A stretch of 64,000 nt of DNA from Brevibacillus porteri (lineage in GTDB: Bacteria > Bacillota > Bacilli > Brevibacillales > Brevibacillaceae): positions 1 through 64,000 of the forward strand of contig NZ_PXZO01000003.1 in NCBI RefSeq assembly GCF_003013475.1, written 5' to 3'. This document shows positions 54,622 to 63,337 of this stretch, in pieces. The position numbers were made by a program, and so were the translations under genes. The notes beneath the pieces are model-generated. The model saw only the letters and a list, made by a program, of their open reading frames with translations, did not search any database and was not told the origin of the DNA. How positions within the stretch are numbered: the first letter of the stretch is position 1; each line of letters begins with the position of its first letter.

Positions 54622-56031
54622 ATGAGCGATAATACCTATCATATTACGATTATAGGCGGCGGCATCACAGGGTTGACCGCTGCTTTTTACTTACAAAAGG
54701 AAATCGAAGCAAAAGGCTTGCCCATCCGTTTTCAACTGATTGAAGAGCAGGGACGACTTGGTGGGAAAATCAAGACATGGCGTCACGAAGGGTTTGTTAT
54801 TGAGCAAGGTCCCGATTCGTTTCTCGAGCGGAAAACGAGTGCGGCTGAGCTGGCAGTGGACTTGGGGCTTGCGGATGATCTCGTTCGCAACAGTACAGGC
54901 CAAGCTTATATTTGGCATCAGGATCGCCTGAAGGCTATACCAGAAGGAGCGGTCATGGGTGTACCGACGAAGCTCATGCCTTTTGTCACGACCGATCTCA
55001 TTTCTTGGCCGGGCAAGCTTCGGGCAGCTTTGGATCTCGTTCTTCCTGCATCAAAAGGAGACGGCGATATCTCCGTGGGGGACTTTTTTCGGCGTAGGCT
55101 AGGTAATGAAGTTATTGATAATCTTATAGCGCCTTTATTGTCCGGTGTCTACTCCGGGGATCTCGACAAACTCAGCTTGCTTGCGAGTTTTCCTCAATTC
55201 GCGAAAATGGAGGAGCAGCATCGCAGCTTGATCGTAGCGATGAAGCATTCTCGCCCGCAAGTAAAAACGCAAGAAAAGCCAAAAGGCATCTTCCTGACGC
55301 TGAAGAACGGCTTGCAGTCCTTAGTAGAGGCAATCGAAAAGAGCCTGCCAGAAGAAGTTATCTCGAAGAATACCGGTGTCAAAGAACTGGTGAAACGGCC
55401 AGACGGGAAGTACACCTTGGTAATGAAAAATGGGGAAACGATCGAGACAGATACGGTGCTGTTTACCGTACCACATGCTGTCGCAGAGCCGTTGTTCCGT
55501 CCTTATGTACAAGTTCCTACCTTGGCACAAGCGAAGCCGCATATGGTCGCAACCATCGCGATGGCGTTTCCAGAGTCAGCGATTGATTTAGGAATGGAAG
55601 GGACAGGATTTATTGTACCGCGGGATTCTGGAGCAAAAATTACCGCGTGTACGTGGGCGCATCGCAAATGGCCGCATACGACGCCGAAAAACAAAGCCTT
55701 GCTGCGTAGCTTCATAGGAAGAGCAGGAGAGCAATCCTTCATGGAGCAGACAGACGAGGAAATTTTGGAGGCTGTCCTCCGAGATCTGCGCAAGATCATG
55801 ACGATTCGAGCAGAGCCGGATTTTTATAACGTATCACGCTTGCAAAATGCCATACCATATGTGGTCGGGCATCAGGCTTGGGTGCAGGATGTGAACAATC
55901 AATTAAAAGAAAAACTCCCTGGTGTTATCCTGGCAGGTGCGTCATACAGTGGCGTAGGTGTACCAGATTGTATTGATCAGGGGAAAAAAGCAATAGCAGA
56001 ATGGATCGCGTCTGTAAAACCGGGGAGATAG
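54622..56031 (+). CDS. hemY: Coproporphyrinogen III/protoporphyrinogen oxidase (HemY/CgoX)
   Basis: The 469-residue FAD enzyme oxidises coproporphyrinogen III to coproporphyrin III before ferrochelatase acts. It has the N-terminal dinucleotide motif IIGGGITGLTAAFYL, GGKIKTWRHEGFVIEQGPDSF and the C-terminal FAD motif GASYSGVGVPDCIDQGKKAI. The stop codon lies inside the terminator hairpin. Confidence 0.94.
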   Translation: MSDNTYHITIIGGGITGLTAAFYLQKEIEAKGLPIRFQLIEEQGRLGGKIKTWRHEGFVIEQGPDSFLERKTSAAELAVDLGLADDLVRNSTGQAYIWHQDRLKAIPEGAVMGVPTKLMPFVTTDLISWPGKLRAALDLVLPASKGDGDISVGDFFRRRLGNEVIDNLIAPLLSGVYSGDLDKLSLLASFPQFAKMEEQHRSLIVAMKHSRPQVKTQEKPKGIFLTLKNGLQSLVEAIEKSLPEEVISKNTGVKELVKRPDGKYTLVMKNGETIETDTVLFTVPHAVAEPLFRPYVQVPTLAQAKPHMVATIAMAFPESAIDLGMEGTGFIVPRDSGAKITACTWAHRKWPHTTPKNKALLRSFIGRAGEQSFMEQTDEEILEAVLRDLRKIMTIRAEPDFYNVSRLQNAIPYVVGHQAWVQDVNNQLKEKLPGVILAGASYSGVGVPDCIDQGKKAIAEWIASVKPGR

Positions 56032-56050
56032 ATAACCCCGGTTTTTCCTT
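56017..56050 (+). terminator. Terminator overlapping the end of hemY
   Basis: AAAACCGGGG and CCCCGGTTTTT form a perfect stem; the arms flank the hemY stop codon. Confidence 0.88.
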
Positions 56051-56125
56051 TTTTTTCGGTGCTAAACGGCTCGTCCTGTCCATATAGTATAGGGAAATGT
56101 CCTGCACTTGAAAGGAGGAGCACGA

Positions 56126-57610
56126 ATGGCATTACAGGATGGGCAACTCTCTTTTGCCATCAAGGAGACCATTTTCCTCTCATCCGATAGAGCTGGAATA
56201 GGTGAATTGCAAGAGCTGGAATTGGTTCCAGATGTGGAAGTGTTGGAAAACGATTCCTACATCTCAATCACGGGTTGCTTGCAGTTAGTAGGGAAGTACG
56301 AGCCAATCAGGGAAGCCGCAGAAGCGACAGGCGGCGAAAGAGAATCGCTGGTTGAGGCCATGACTTTTACTCCCTTTCGCCAGGAAGCATCGGATCAAGC
56401 CTTTTATGGCTGGGAGGAACAGATTGGTCATCGCATTCCGTTGAACATCACCATTCCATTGGATCGGATTACCGAGATCGGAGACATCTACGCAATTGTG
56501 GACAGCTTTGACTACAAGCTAGAATCACCACATCAAATGCTAATCGATGCCGATCTGAAGATTTTGGGGATAGTCCTGGGGGATAGAGCTGAACAAGCAG
56601 AGCAGATCGAAACGCAAGCTGCCGGACCAGGCGAAGGAGCATGGGAATACACCTTCGCTGCTGGTGATGATGGGCAAGAATATACGGAGCAGACGTCCCT
56701 CGATGACATTGATCAAAAGCTGAGTGCGCTGGAGGAGGAATTGGAGCGTCAGGCATTGCCAGCATCCTATGAATCAACCGAATCTCCTTCCATGTTCGAC
56801 ACTCCGGCTATTGCTCAATCCGATGAGGATGAATACTACGAGCAATACGGTGATGTGCTGGAAGTGGCACAGTCCAATCCTCCAGAGTCCTGGGAGACTG
56901 CTTCTATTTCGTATGACTTAGATTCCCAACAATCTGCTTCGTACGATTCTTCTGTCGCCTATTCCGAGCAGTCAGTATTGGCTGATGAGCAAGAGCAGAT
57001 GAGAGAAATAGCCGAAAAAGAACAAGAACATGAGGAGCCTGTACTGGCTATACACGATCAGCAGGCAATCGCATACCAGCAAGTTTCCAATGAATCTACT
57101 GGGGCGTCAGTCGAAGCAGAGTCGCAGGAAGCAGTGCAAGAAGCGGTGGAAGCCACTGTTGTTTCCGAGCAAGAACCTGAGCAAGAAGCAGAACCAGTCG
57201 TTGCACAACCAGAGGCTGCTGCGGAAGATGTAGAAGTGCGAGTGGCGATTTCAGGGAAACCCTCCTATGAAGAAAGAAGTCGAGTGAACATTACCTCCAT
57301 CTTCTCACAAGCGAATCGTGCCAAACAGGAAGCGATGGCGTTGGAGGCGGAATCTTCATCTAGCTCTTCGCGACATGGATCTTCGGGGAATGTCAACGCT
57401 TCTACGATGGAGGCCATGCAAAATCTCACGTCGTTTGTCCGCAGAAAAGAAGAGCGATCGAGTCAGCTGAAAATGTGTATTATTCAGCGAGATGAGACGT
57501 TAGAGCATATTTCACAGCGATACTCCTTGCCTGTCTCCAAAATCGTGGAAGTGAACCGATTAGCTTCCGAGCAGCTAGTAGCAGGGCAGATTCTGTACAT
57601 CCCACAATAG
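56126..57610 (+). CDS. spoVID: Spore coat assembly protein SpoVID
   Basis: The 494-residue protein has the SpoVID N-terminal domain (about 1-155: LSFAIKETIFLSSDRAGIGE, NDSYISITGCLQLVGKYEP), a long acidic, Glu/Gln/Ala/Ser-rich disordered middle and a C-terminal LysM domain (about 448-494: QRDETLEHISQRYSLPVSKI). SpoVID guides coat proteins around the forespore. ATG at 56126 follows AAAGGAGGAG. In B. subtilis spoVID follows hemL; here hemEHY and several accessory genes lie between. Confidence 0.88.
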   Translation: MALQDGQLSFAIKETIFLSSDRAGIGELQELELVPDVEVLENDSYISITGCLQLVGKYEPIREAAEATGGERESLVEAMTFTPFRQEASDQAFYGWEEQIGHRIPLNITIPLDRITEIGDIYAIVDSFDYKLESPHQMLIDADLKILGIVLGDRAEQAEQIETQAAGPGEGAWEYTFAAGDDGQEYTEQTSLDDIDQKLSALEEELERQALPASYESTESPSMFDTPAIAQSDEDEYYEQYGDVLEVAQSNPPESWETASISYDLDSQQSASYDSSVAYSEQSVLADEQEQMREIAEKEQEHEEPVLAIHDQQAIAYQQVSNESTGASVEAESQEAVQEAVEATVVSEQEPEQEAEPVVAQPEAAAEDVEVRVAISGKPSYEERSRVNITSIFSQANRAKQEAMALEAESSSSSSRHGSSGNVNASTMEAMQNLTSFVRRKEERSSQLKMCIIQRDETLEHISQRYSLPVSKIVEVNRLASEQLVAGQILYIPQ

Positions 57611-57624
57611 AGGAGTGGGGGACC

Positions 57625-58623
57625 GTGGATAAAATTGATCTCTCCGAGGTTTGCCAGCAATATCGGGCGCGCGTAATCCGAATTACGCCCCTAGAGGATT
57701 GCTATTTACTGGAGACAAACCGGGGCCCCAAAGAACTCCACGTTTGGCCGCGTGTAGATGTGATGCGCTGGTCGTTTGCCTGGCGCGAACGACTGGCTCG
57801 TCAGGGGTTTCGAGAAGTGGAGCGGTTTATTCGGACGAGAGACACCAAGCCATTTTTGATTTTGGGTAAACGCGGAGTTACCATGACCGACCATCACCGA
57901 CAATTCGAAGACTATCAGCCCGGCCAGGACATTGCGAGGCAATGCGGACGCGTGATCGCTATGATGCATCAGTCTCAGCAGGAAAGTCCTTTACTGTCCG
58001 GAAGTGATTTACTCAAGCAGGAAAAACAGCAAGTAGAAGAAAAAGGAAGACGTGCCAAAGAGCTGGTCGAATCATTTCGAGCCAAATCTGGACGGGATTC
58101 TAAGGAAAATCGTTGGGTATCGGAACTCATGACCCCTATGCTGCAAAGAATGGACCGTTCCGCTGCGATGCTTGCCCATGAGCGAATTACTCCGGAGGCA
58201 GTTGCTGTATCCCATCGGGACCTTTTGCGTGACAACTGGGGAATGGTAAACGGGAAGCTGTACTTGAGAGGCTTTTTCCGGCCGGTAATTTCAGTCCAGC
58301 AACGCGATGTTGCCAGCTTTTTGCGCGATCATTTTTTAACCCATAAGGATCTGAAGCAGATTGACGCTTTTTTTGACGGCTATGAAGAAATCAAGCCACT
58401 CTCCTATGGAAACTATTCGTTGATACTCGCCTTTATGGCTCGTCCTCGTGAAGTGTACAGAAGTATCGAATCGTATGTGAAGCGCGTATCGCTGGATCAA
58501 GAAGCGTCGATCGCTGGTATTGAGCACGCTTTGCAGAGCCAACAATCTGTTGACTTGCTGCTTCGGCATATTGCAGAGCGGGCCGAGCGTTCGAGGAGGG
58601 AGGGAGTCTATGAGTCGGTATGA
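57625..58623 (+). CDS. CotS/YutH-like spore coat kinase-fold protein
   Basis: The 332-residue protein has the aminoglycoside-phosphotransferase-like fold of spore coat proteins CotS, YutH and YsxE. The usual catalytic loop HxDxxxxN appears as SHRDLLRDNWGMV (about 195), but the DFD metal site is replaced by GFFRPV, which suggests loss of kinase activity. GTG at 57625 follows AGGAGTGGGGG. It overlaps the next coat gene by 14 bases. Confidence 0.75.
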   Translation: MDKIDLSEVCQQYRARVIRITPLEDCYLLETNRGPKELHVWPRVDVMRWSFAWRERLARQGFREVERFIRTRDTKPFLILGKRGVTMTDHHRQFEDYQPGQDIARQCGRVIAMMHQSQQESPLLSGSDLLKQEKQQVEEKGRRAKELVESFRAKSGRDSKENRWVSELMTPMLQRMDRSAAMLAHERITPEAVAVSHRDLLRDNWGMVNGKLYLRGFFRPVISVQQRDVASFLRDHFLTHKDLKQIDAFFDGYEEIKPLSYGNYSLILAFMARPREVYRSIESYVKRVSLDQEASIAGIEHALQSQQSVDLLLRHIAERAERSRREGVYESV

Positions 58624-59605
58624 TGACATTGCTCCTTTGTTCAAAGAGTATGACATGTATGCCCAGAGCATTGACGTTTTAAAGGAGCCAAATGTATTTA
58701 AGGCGACGACTCCCTACGGCTCCTTCGTATGCAAACGAGCGCAAATACCTGCTCAACGTCTTGTTTTCGTCAGCGATATGCTGCGTCAATTGCAGCACCG
58801 CGGATGGGATGGGGCCGTTCCTTTTACGTACACGAAATACGATGATCCATTTGTCCAACAGGGAAGCGCTGCCTTTTACGTAACCCCTTGGCAGCCAGGA
58901 AGTGAGGAATGGGCCGAGCAGCCTTTGTCTTGGGCGACTCCTGCTTTGGAGCGTATGGCGGAGCTTCATCATTTGACACAAAATTATCGCTACGATGATC
59001 CGAGACAGGTAGAGCCACTTGTCGACTCTTTGCTTAACCGTTGGCAATATTGGCAAGACCAAATGAATAAAGCGGCAACCCTTGCGCAGGAGCGCAAATA
59101 TCCTTCCCCTTTTGACCTGGTGTTTTTGGCAAACAAGGAGTTTCTTGAGGAAATGGCTCAAACAGCGACAGACTTATTGACCGATTGGCGAGAGCGGCAT
59201 GAGACGCACGCGCATTTTCGCCTATGTTTGATCCATGGCAACCCAAATCCTGAGCATGTTGTGCCAGATCGATCGGGAAAAGGACGGCTGCTTAATTTTG
59301 ATCGTGCCAGCTTTGATACACCAGTGCGCGATTTGACACTATTTTATCGTACTTATTTTCAAATGGCGGGGGATGAGGTTGGGGCTTCTCAACTATTCCA
59401 TCGCTACGCCGAGATTTTTCCGCTGCGACCGGAAGAAATTGAACTGATGGCTTCGTTTCTGTCCTACCCGGAGAGGATCATGAGGGACTTGGATATTTAT
59501 TATCATCATCCCCGCGAGTGGAGCGAGTTTTACGCTGTCCAACGTTTTGAAAAAGATATGGACCGCCTGATGCGCCTGCATCGTTGGGTCCAGCAAGCCT
59601 TTTAA
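58610..59605 (+). CDS. ysxE: Spore coat protein YsxE
   Basis: The 331-residue protein is a second CotS-family kinase-fold protein. It has FKATTPYGSFVCKRAQ (ATP-lysine region), the catalytic-loop equivalent LIHGNPNPEHVV (about 211) with Asp changed to Asn, and LLNFDRASFDTPVRDLTLF. ATG at 58610 follows GGAGGGAGGGAG. Its position between spoVID and valS matches B. subtilis. Confidence 0.85.
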   Translation: MSRYDDIAPLFKEYDMYAQSIDVLKEPNVFKATTPYGSFVCKRAQIPAQRLVFVSDMLRQLQHRGWDGAVPFTYTKYDDPFVQQGSAAFYVTPWQPGSEEWAEQPLSWATPALERMAELHHLTQNYRYDDPRQVEPLVDSLLNRWQYWQDQMNKAATLAQERKYPSPFDLVFLANKEFLEEMAQTATDLLTDWRERHETHAHFRLCLIHGNPNPEHVVPDRSGKGRLLNFDRASFDTPVRDLTLFYRTYFQMAGDEVGASQLFHRYAEIFPLRPEEIELMASFLSYPERIMRDLDIYYHHPREWSEFYAVQRFEKDMDRLMRLHRWVQQAF

Positions 59606-59610
59606 TGAGC

Positions 59611-59640
59611 AACGTCTCACCGCGTGGGGCGTTGTTTTTC
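59611..59640 (+). terminator. Terminator after ysxE
   Basis: AACGTCTCAC pairs with GTGGGGCGTT (with G-U pairs), three-base loop, followed by GTTTTTC. Confidence 0.8.
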
Positions 59641-59645
59641 TTTTT

Positions 59646-59828
59646 TTATAACCATTCAAGGGAGATGGCAACATAGAGCATGGCTAGCAAACCGAGAAGG
59701 ACGACATCAAAAGAAGTAGGAAATACAACGGTTCGGATAAACTGAAAAACCAACAGCGGAAAGAGCACCTGTTTGCATCCGTATTTGATCCGTAAATACG
59801 TGGGGTTATACTTCCAACGGAAATTCAT
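59646..59828 (-). CDS. 60-residue small membrane protein
   Basis: The short protein has a basic N-terminus (MNFRWKYNPTYLRIKYGCKQ) and two hydrophobic stretches (LFPLLVFQFIRTVVF; VVLLGLLAMLYVAISLEWL). ATG at 59828 stands behind GAGGTGATT, a good site; an ATG nine bases further upstream is too close to it. No family recognised. A convergent terminator lies beyond its 3' end. Confidence 0.6.
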   Translation of the reverse strand: MNFRWKYNPTYLRIKYGCKQVLFPLLVFQFIRTVVFPTSFDVVLLGLLAMLYVAISLEWL

Positions 59829-59924
59829 CACAATCACCTCATTCCAGCATATGCGCGGCTACTTTGGACAGTGTCTACAACCTTGAGCAAATGCCTAAAA
59901 CATTTTCATTGAAAGTAGATAGTG

Positions 59925-59950
59925 GTTTGAATGGTGTCTGAAAAGGGAAG
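59925..59950 (+). promoter_or_regulatory. Sigma-B-like promoter upstream of the PP2C phosphatase gene
   Basis: GTTTGA-N14-GGGAAG agrees with the general-stress sigma-B type (GTTTAA-N12-15-GGGWAW). Expected leader about 120 bases. A promoter of the same build precedes the STAS gene at 62570. Confidence 0.5.
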
Positions 59951-60078
59951 GTGTAGGGCAGGAAGGCTAGGACGAAACGAATAAAGGTGATCACAATGTT
60001 TTTGAAAATTGCCATAACCCTTTTCGCAATTCCCGAAAGAAAGAATTATGCTAAAGTGTGTATGGGAGTGGCTCGGGG

Positions 60079-61281
60079 ATGAATCATCAATTGGTCAAAC
60101 TAATGGAATTGAAACAGAATTACGAGTATCTGGTGATGACCAGCAATGAGCAAAGCAAGCGCCAAGTCAATTACGAGAGCCTCATGCCATTTATAGAAGA
60201 GTTGGTTGATACGTGGTTCGTGAAAATGGACAAGCCTTGCTTCTTGTCGATCACGTTTGAATCGGCTCTAGGTGCTGTCTATTTTCGGATCGAGCGTGGC
60301 AACAAAGAGAGCGCAAAAGTGCAGCGCGAAGTAGAGGAGCGCATTGTTGTCTCGGAACAGTGTGACACCGCTCAAACACCGCGCTATGTCCGCTTGTTCG
60401 CCCAGAGTAACGTCAATGACCGTGATCTAAAGGAACTGGAGAAATCTTTTTATGGGCTGCTCCTCGTGAACATTCGGGCGTTGATCCTCAGATGTCAACA
60501 GGACCAGTCATCAGGGCAGCGAGAAATCGAGATGGAGATGAAGCTGGCTAGACGTATGCAGTCGATGCTCATTCCCACAGAAGAGTTGCAGTTAACCAGT
60601 TTGCGAACAAGAACGGTTTATGTACCCGTCGATTATGTAGGCGGAGATTACATCGATTATAGACAAATCAATGATCGCTACACCTGTTTTATCATTGCGG
60701 ATGTGTCTGGGCACGGTTTTTTGGCTAGTATTTGGGCAACGGGGATTAGGATTGCTGTACGGCAGGTTTTGCAGTCCAGCTATTCGCCGGATGAGATTTT
60801 GGAAAGACTCAATCAGTTGCTTTATGCCGATTTAGTAAAAACTCGTTCTTACATTACGATGCTGGTTGCTGTCTATGATGAGATGGAACACAAAATTCGA
60901 TTTGGCAGGGCAGGACATCCACAGCCTTTTTATTTGTCCAAGTCGAATCAAACCATTTTAGCTAGCAAGGGTGGGGTCGGCCTAGGGCTTTTGCCCGATA
61001 GCACGTATCAAATGGAGGAGGTACCCTTAGAAGAAGAGGGCATGCTATTGCTCTACACAGATGGTTTGCTGGATACAGGGAGAAAAGAAGTATCTCGAGG
61101 CAGCAGGCATTGGCTAGAAGAACTATCCTCCTTATTACATATGCCTTGTGAAAGTAAGCAGGAATCGATGAATCGAGTTGAGGCTTACTTAATGGGGATA
61201 ACACAGCAGCGAAACCAAACGGATGATATTTCTGTGTTGATTCTTCAATTTGAGCCTGAAGAGAGTATAGCCCTCGTGTAG
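60079..61281 (+). CDS. PP2C-type serine phosphatase (RsbU/SpoIIE domain)
   Basis: The 400-residue protein has an N-terminal region of about 165 residues without clear family, a short helical linker (MEMKLARRMQSMLIP, typical before such domains) and a SpoIIE/PP2C domain (about 180-395). Metal-binding Asp motifs are DYVGGDYIDY, IIADVSGHGFLAS, LLYTDGLLDTG and TDDISVLIL. It should remove phosphate from the STAS protein encoded two genes on, releasing the partner switch. ATG at 60079 follows GGGAG; GTG at 60058 is possible. Confidence 0.88.
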   Translation: MNHQLVKLMELKQNYEYLVMTSNEQSKRQVNYESLMPFIEELVDTWFVKMDKPCFLSITFESALGAVYFRIERGNKESAKVQREVEERIVVSEQCDTAQTPRYVRLFAQSNVNDRDLKELEKSFYGLLLVNIRALILRCQQDQSSGQREIEMEMKLARRMQSMLIPTEELQLTSLRTRTVYVPVDYVGGDYIDYRQINDRYTCFIIADVSGHGFLASIWATGIRIAVRQVLQSSYSPDEILERLNQLLYADLVKTRSYITMLVAVYDEMEHKIRFGRAGHPQPFYLSKSNQTILASKGGVGLGLLPDSTYQMEEVPLEEEGMLLLYTDGLLDTGRKEVSRGSRHWLEELSSLLHMPCESKQESMNRVEAYLMGITQQRNQTDDISVLILQFEPEESIALV

Positions 61282-61306
61282 TTGCGCGTGAATAGGAGGA
61301 TGAACT

Positions 61307-62545
61307 GTGATTTTGTGTGAGCGTTGTCCGGACAATCCCACTTGTGATAATTGCCTTGTCGCGCTACGTTCTGGCGGTGCAGCGAACAAAGTAGTTCCGC
61401 CCCGCACTGTAAAGGTGACGAACCTAGCGACGATGGAATCGTTCCAGGCGAAGCTGGTAGCAGTGAGCCGGACGACCATTGGGTTAAGCAGTTCTGATCA
61501 TGATTTGCACGGACGCATAGAAATAGAGCTCGCCTATGATTTCCGAATTATCGGTAGCGGATTGCGCGGTATAGCAGGTGATCCGTACTACATTATCGAT
61601 ATCGAAAAAGTTTTGCGACGGGAAGATGTTCTGGAGCGATTGCTCCTGGAAGAATTTCATACATGGCACATGAGTGGCGAATTGGACCCGGCAGACGTCT
61701 TGTTACATTGGAAGGATCGAGACGACGAGCGGGGGCGGTTAATAAAGCAAGAGATTCAGAAGTTATCCATACTGCGTCAGATCGAGACCGTGTTCCTCTA
61801 TCTTTACGATGAAGGGAAAGTGCGTCCGTTGGGTGACGTTCGTGCGAGTTTGGAAGTAGAGCGAGAAATGCAACGACTGGTCGAAGATGCGGCTGGATCG
61901 GGTGGTCCTGTAAGGGAGCAAATTGTCACCTCTGATGGCACAAAGGTCTTTGAATTATACACATCTGTATTGCCAGATCGGACCTGTGGAATGGCTTTGA
62001 TCGATGTCACTGCCGTTATTGCAGAAGAACGAAAACGCAAAAGACGGGAATGGGAGATCTACAGAGATATTCTGGGTGTGGTCACAGAAGGTAAGCTATT
62101 GTTGCTTAGTGATGAAGAATTATTTTTTTTGCTTCGGGAAGGGCATAAGCTCTTGGCAATCGACATCCGCTTACCGGAGCAGCTGGCAGAACTGCGTAAA
62201 TTGTTCAAGCAAGCTTTGGAACCACAAGGCATTTCTGATAAGCGCTTGCTACAGTTTCTCGTTGCGGTCAACGAAGCTGCTTCCAATACGTTGAAGCACG
62301 GAAATGGCGGTGTGGTCACGCTATACCTATCGAATGACAGGCAGATGTGTCGGGCTGTGATCCATGATGAAGGACAAGGAATTTTGCTCGAGGATATCCC
62401 GCGAGCTACCCTACAGCAAGGATTTTCTACGCGCCACTCGCTTGGGGCCGGTTTTCACGTGATCCTGCAATACTGTGATCGTGTTTATTTAAGCAGCTCC
62501 CTGGCAGGTACAAAGCTTATTTTAGAATGTATCCTTTCGCGTTAA
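61307..62545 (+). CDS. HATPase anti-sigma kinase with CxxC-rich N-terminus and PilZ-like domain
   Basis: The 412-residue protein ends in a GHKL ATPase domain (about 280-412) of the RsbW/RsbT class: N-box VAVNEAASNTLKHGNGG, G1 HDEGQGI, G2 LGAGFHVILQYCDRVY. The N-terminus carries a cysteine cluster (CERCPDNPTCDNC, residues 4-16) and a beta-rich, PilZ-like region (about 33-105). A middle segment of about 170 residues is unassigned. Between phosphatase and STAS genes it is expected to phosphorylate the STAS protein. Cys cluster could bind zinc or an iron-sulfur centre and sense redox. GTG at 61307 follows AGGAGG. Confidence 0.8.
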   Translation: MILCERCPDNPTCDNCLVALRSGGAANKVVPPRTVKVTNLATMESFQAKLVAVSRTTIGLSSSDHDLHGRIEIELAYDFRIIGSGLRGIAGDPYYIIDIEKVLRREDVLERLLLEEFHTWHMSGELDPADVLLHWKDRDDERGRLIKQEIQKLSILRQIETVFLYLYDEGKVRPLGDVRASLEVEREMQRLVEDAAGSGGPVREQIVTSDGTKVFELYTSVLPDRTCGMALIDVTAVIAEERKRKRREWEIYRDILGVVTEGKLLLLSDEELFFLLREGHKLLAIDIRLPEQLAELRKLFKQALEPQGISDKRLLQFLVAVNEAASNTLKHGNGGVVTLYLSNDRQMCRAVIHDEGQGILLEDIPRATLQQGFSTRHSLGAGFHVILQYCDRVYLSSSLAGTKLILECILSR

Positions 62546-62569
62546 GCCACGATTTCCCAAAAGCCAAAT

Positions 62570-62595
62570 GTTTGCAAGTGAATGAAAATGGGTAA
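62570..62595 (+). promoter_or_regulatory. Sigma-B-like promoter upstream of the STAS gene
   Basis: GTTTGC-N14-GGGTAA has the same architecture and spacing as the element at 59925. The STAS start codon lies 57 bases downstream. Confidence 0.5.
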
Positions 62596-62652
62596 TATAG
62601 TAAAAGGACGAGCAGATTGGATGTACCGATACCTATTGAGAGGAGTTTGAGC

Positions 62653-62979
62653 ATGGACTACCGCGCAACAGAGGCGAACGGACAGGCTACATTGTTTTTC
62701 GTCGGAGAGTTGGACATGGCTGTAGGAGATCGAGTAGGTGAATTGCTCCAGCAGTATGGAGGGCGAAATCAATCCGTTACCGTCGATTTTCAAGGTGTCT
62801 CCTTTGTAGATTCTTCCGGTATTGGAAGCCTGTTTTTTACCACGAAAGAACTGTTGGCCATGGGCAAACAGGTAGAAATCGTCAATGTCCGAGAAGAAAT
62901 TCTCGATATTTTGGGCGTGCTCGGTTTTACCGAAGCACTGGGCATTGCAGTTGGAAAAGTGGGCGAAACCCGGGTTTGA
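62653..62979 (+). CDS. STAS-domain anti-sigma factor antagonist (RsbV/SpoIIAA-like)
   Basis: The 108-residue protein is one STAS domain with the phosphorylated Ser motif VDSSGIG (Ser54/Ser55), framed by GQATLFFVGELDMAVGDRVG and EEILDILGVLGFTEALGI. Unphosphorylated it would bind the kinase partner and free a sigma factor or other target. ATG at 62653 follows GAGAGGAG; the upstream open frame lacks a site. Two Ser in the motif are as in SpoIIAA. Confidence 0.9.
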   Translation: MDYRATEANGQATLFFVGELDMAVGDRVGELLQQYGGRNQSVTVDFQGVSFVDSSGIGSLFFTTKELLAMGKQVEIVNVREEILDILGVLGFTEALGIAVGKVGETRV

Positions 62980-63005
62980 CGCCAAACAGCGTGATTGTAT
63001 ATAAT
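62976..63005 (+). promoter_or_regulatory. Sigma-A promoter of valS
   Basis: TTGACG (62976-62981) and TATAAT (63000-63005) are 18 bases apart. The -35 box overlaps the STAS stop codon. Confidence 0.75.
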
Positions 63006-63047
63006 AGTGAAAAGTTAATCATACGACAACTACATACGATATGAACG

Positions 63048-63297
63048 ATGAGTGGGAAGAGTAAGTCAGGACACCTTAGCAGAGAGGAGAATCAGTTGCT
63101 GCGAGATTCTCTAAGGTTATGAATGGCTGAAGGTCGCCCAGGAGTTTTTTCGGTGAAAGCATGTGCCTAGCCGAGACCGGTTCGCAACCGTTATCTTGTC
63201 AGAGTGAACACGCCATAAGCATGACGTTTATCGTGTGTTAACAAAGGTGGTACCGCGAAAATAATCCTTTCGTCCTTTGCGATGAAGGGTTTTTTTA
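63048..63297 (+). ncRNA. T-box leader riboswitch of valS
   Basis: The canonical T-box sequence AAAGGTGGTACCGCG is at 63243-63257, just before a terminator stem (CCTTTCGTC/GATGAAGGG, 63266-63289, then seven T). A stem I with AGAGAATC-type pairing (63078-63114) is followed by GGTCGCC near 63134, where GUC could be the valine specifier. Uncharged tRNA-Val should stabilise the antiterminator and permit valS transcription. Confidence 0.9.
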
Positions 63298-63337
63298 TTT
63301 TTTGCAAAGCAAGTTATGCTAATAGGAGGAGTCGTAC

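Noticed and set aside
61300-61345. Possibility that CERCPDNPTCDNC in the kinase is a leaderless peptide
   Set aside because: It is the in-frame start of a long ORF with a good GTG start and the frame stays open for 412 codons.
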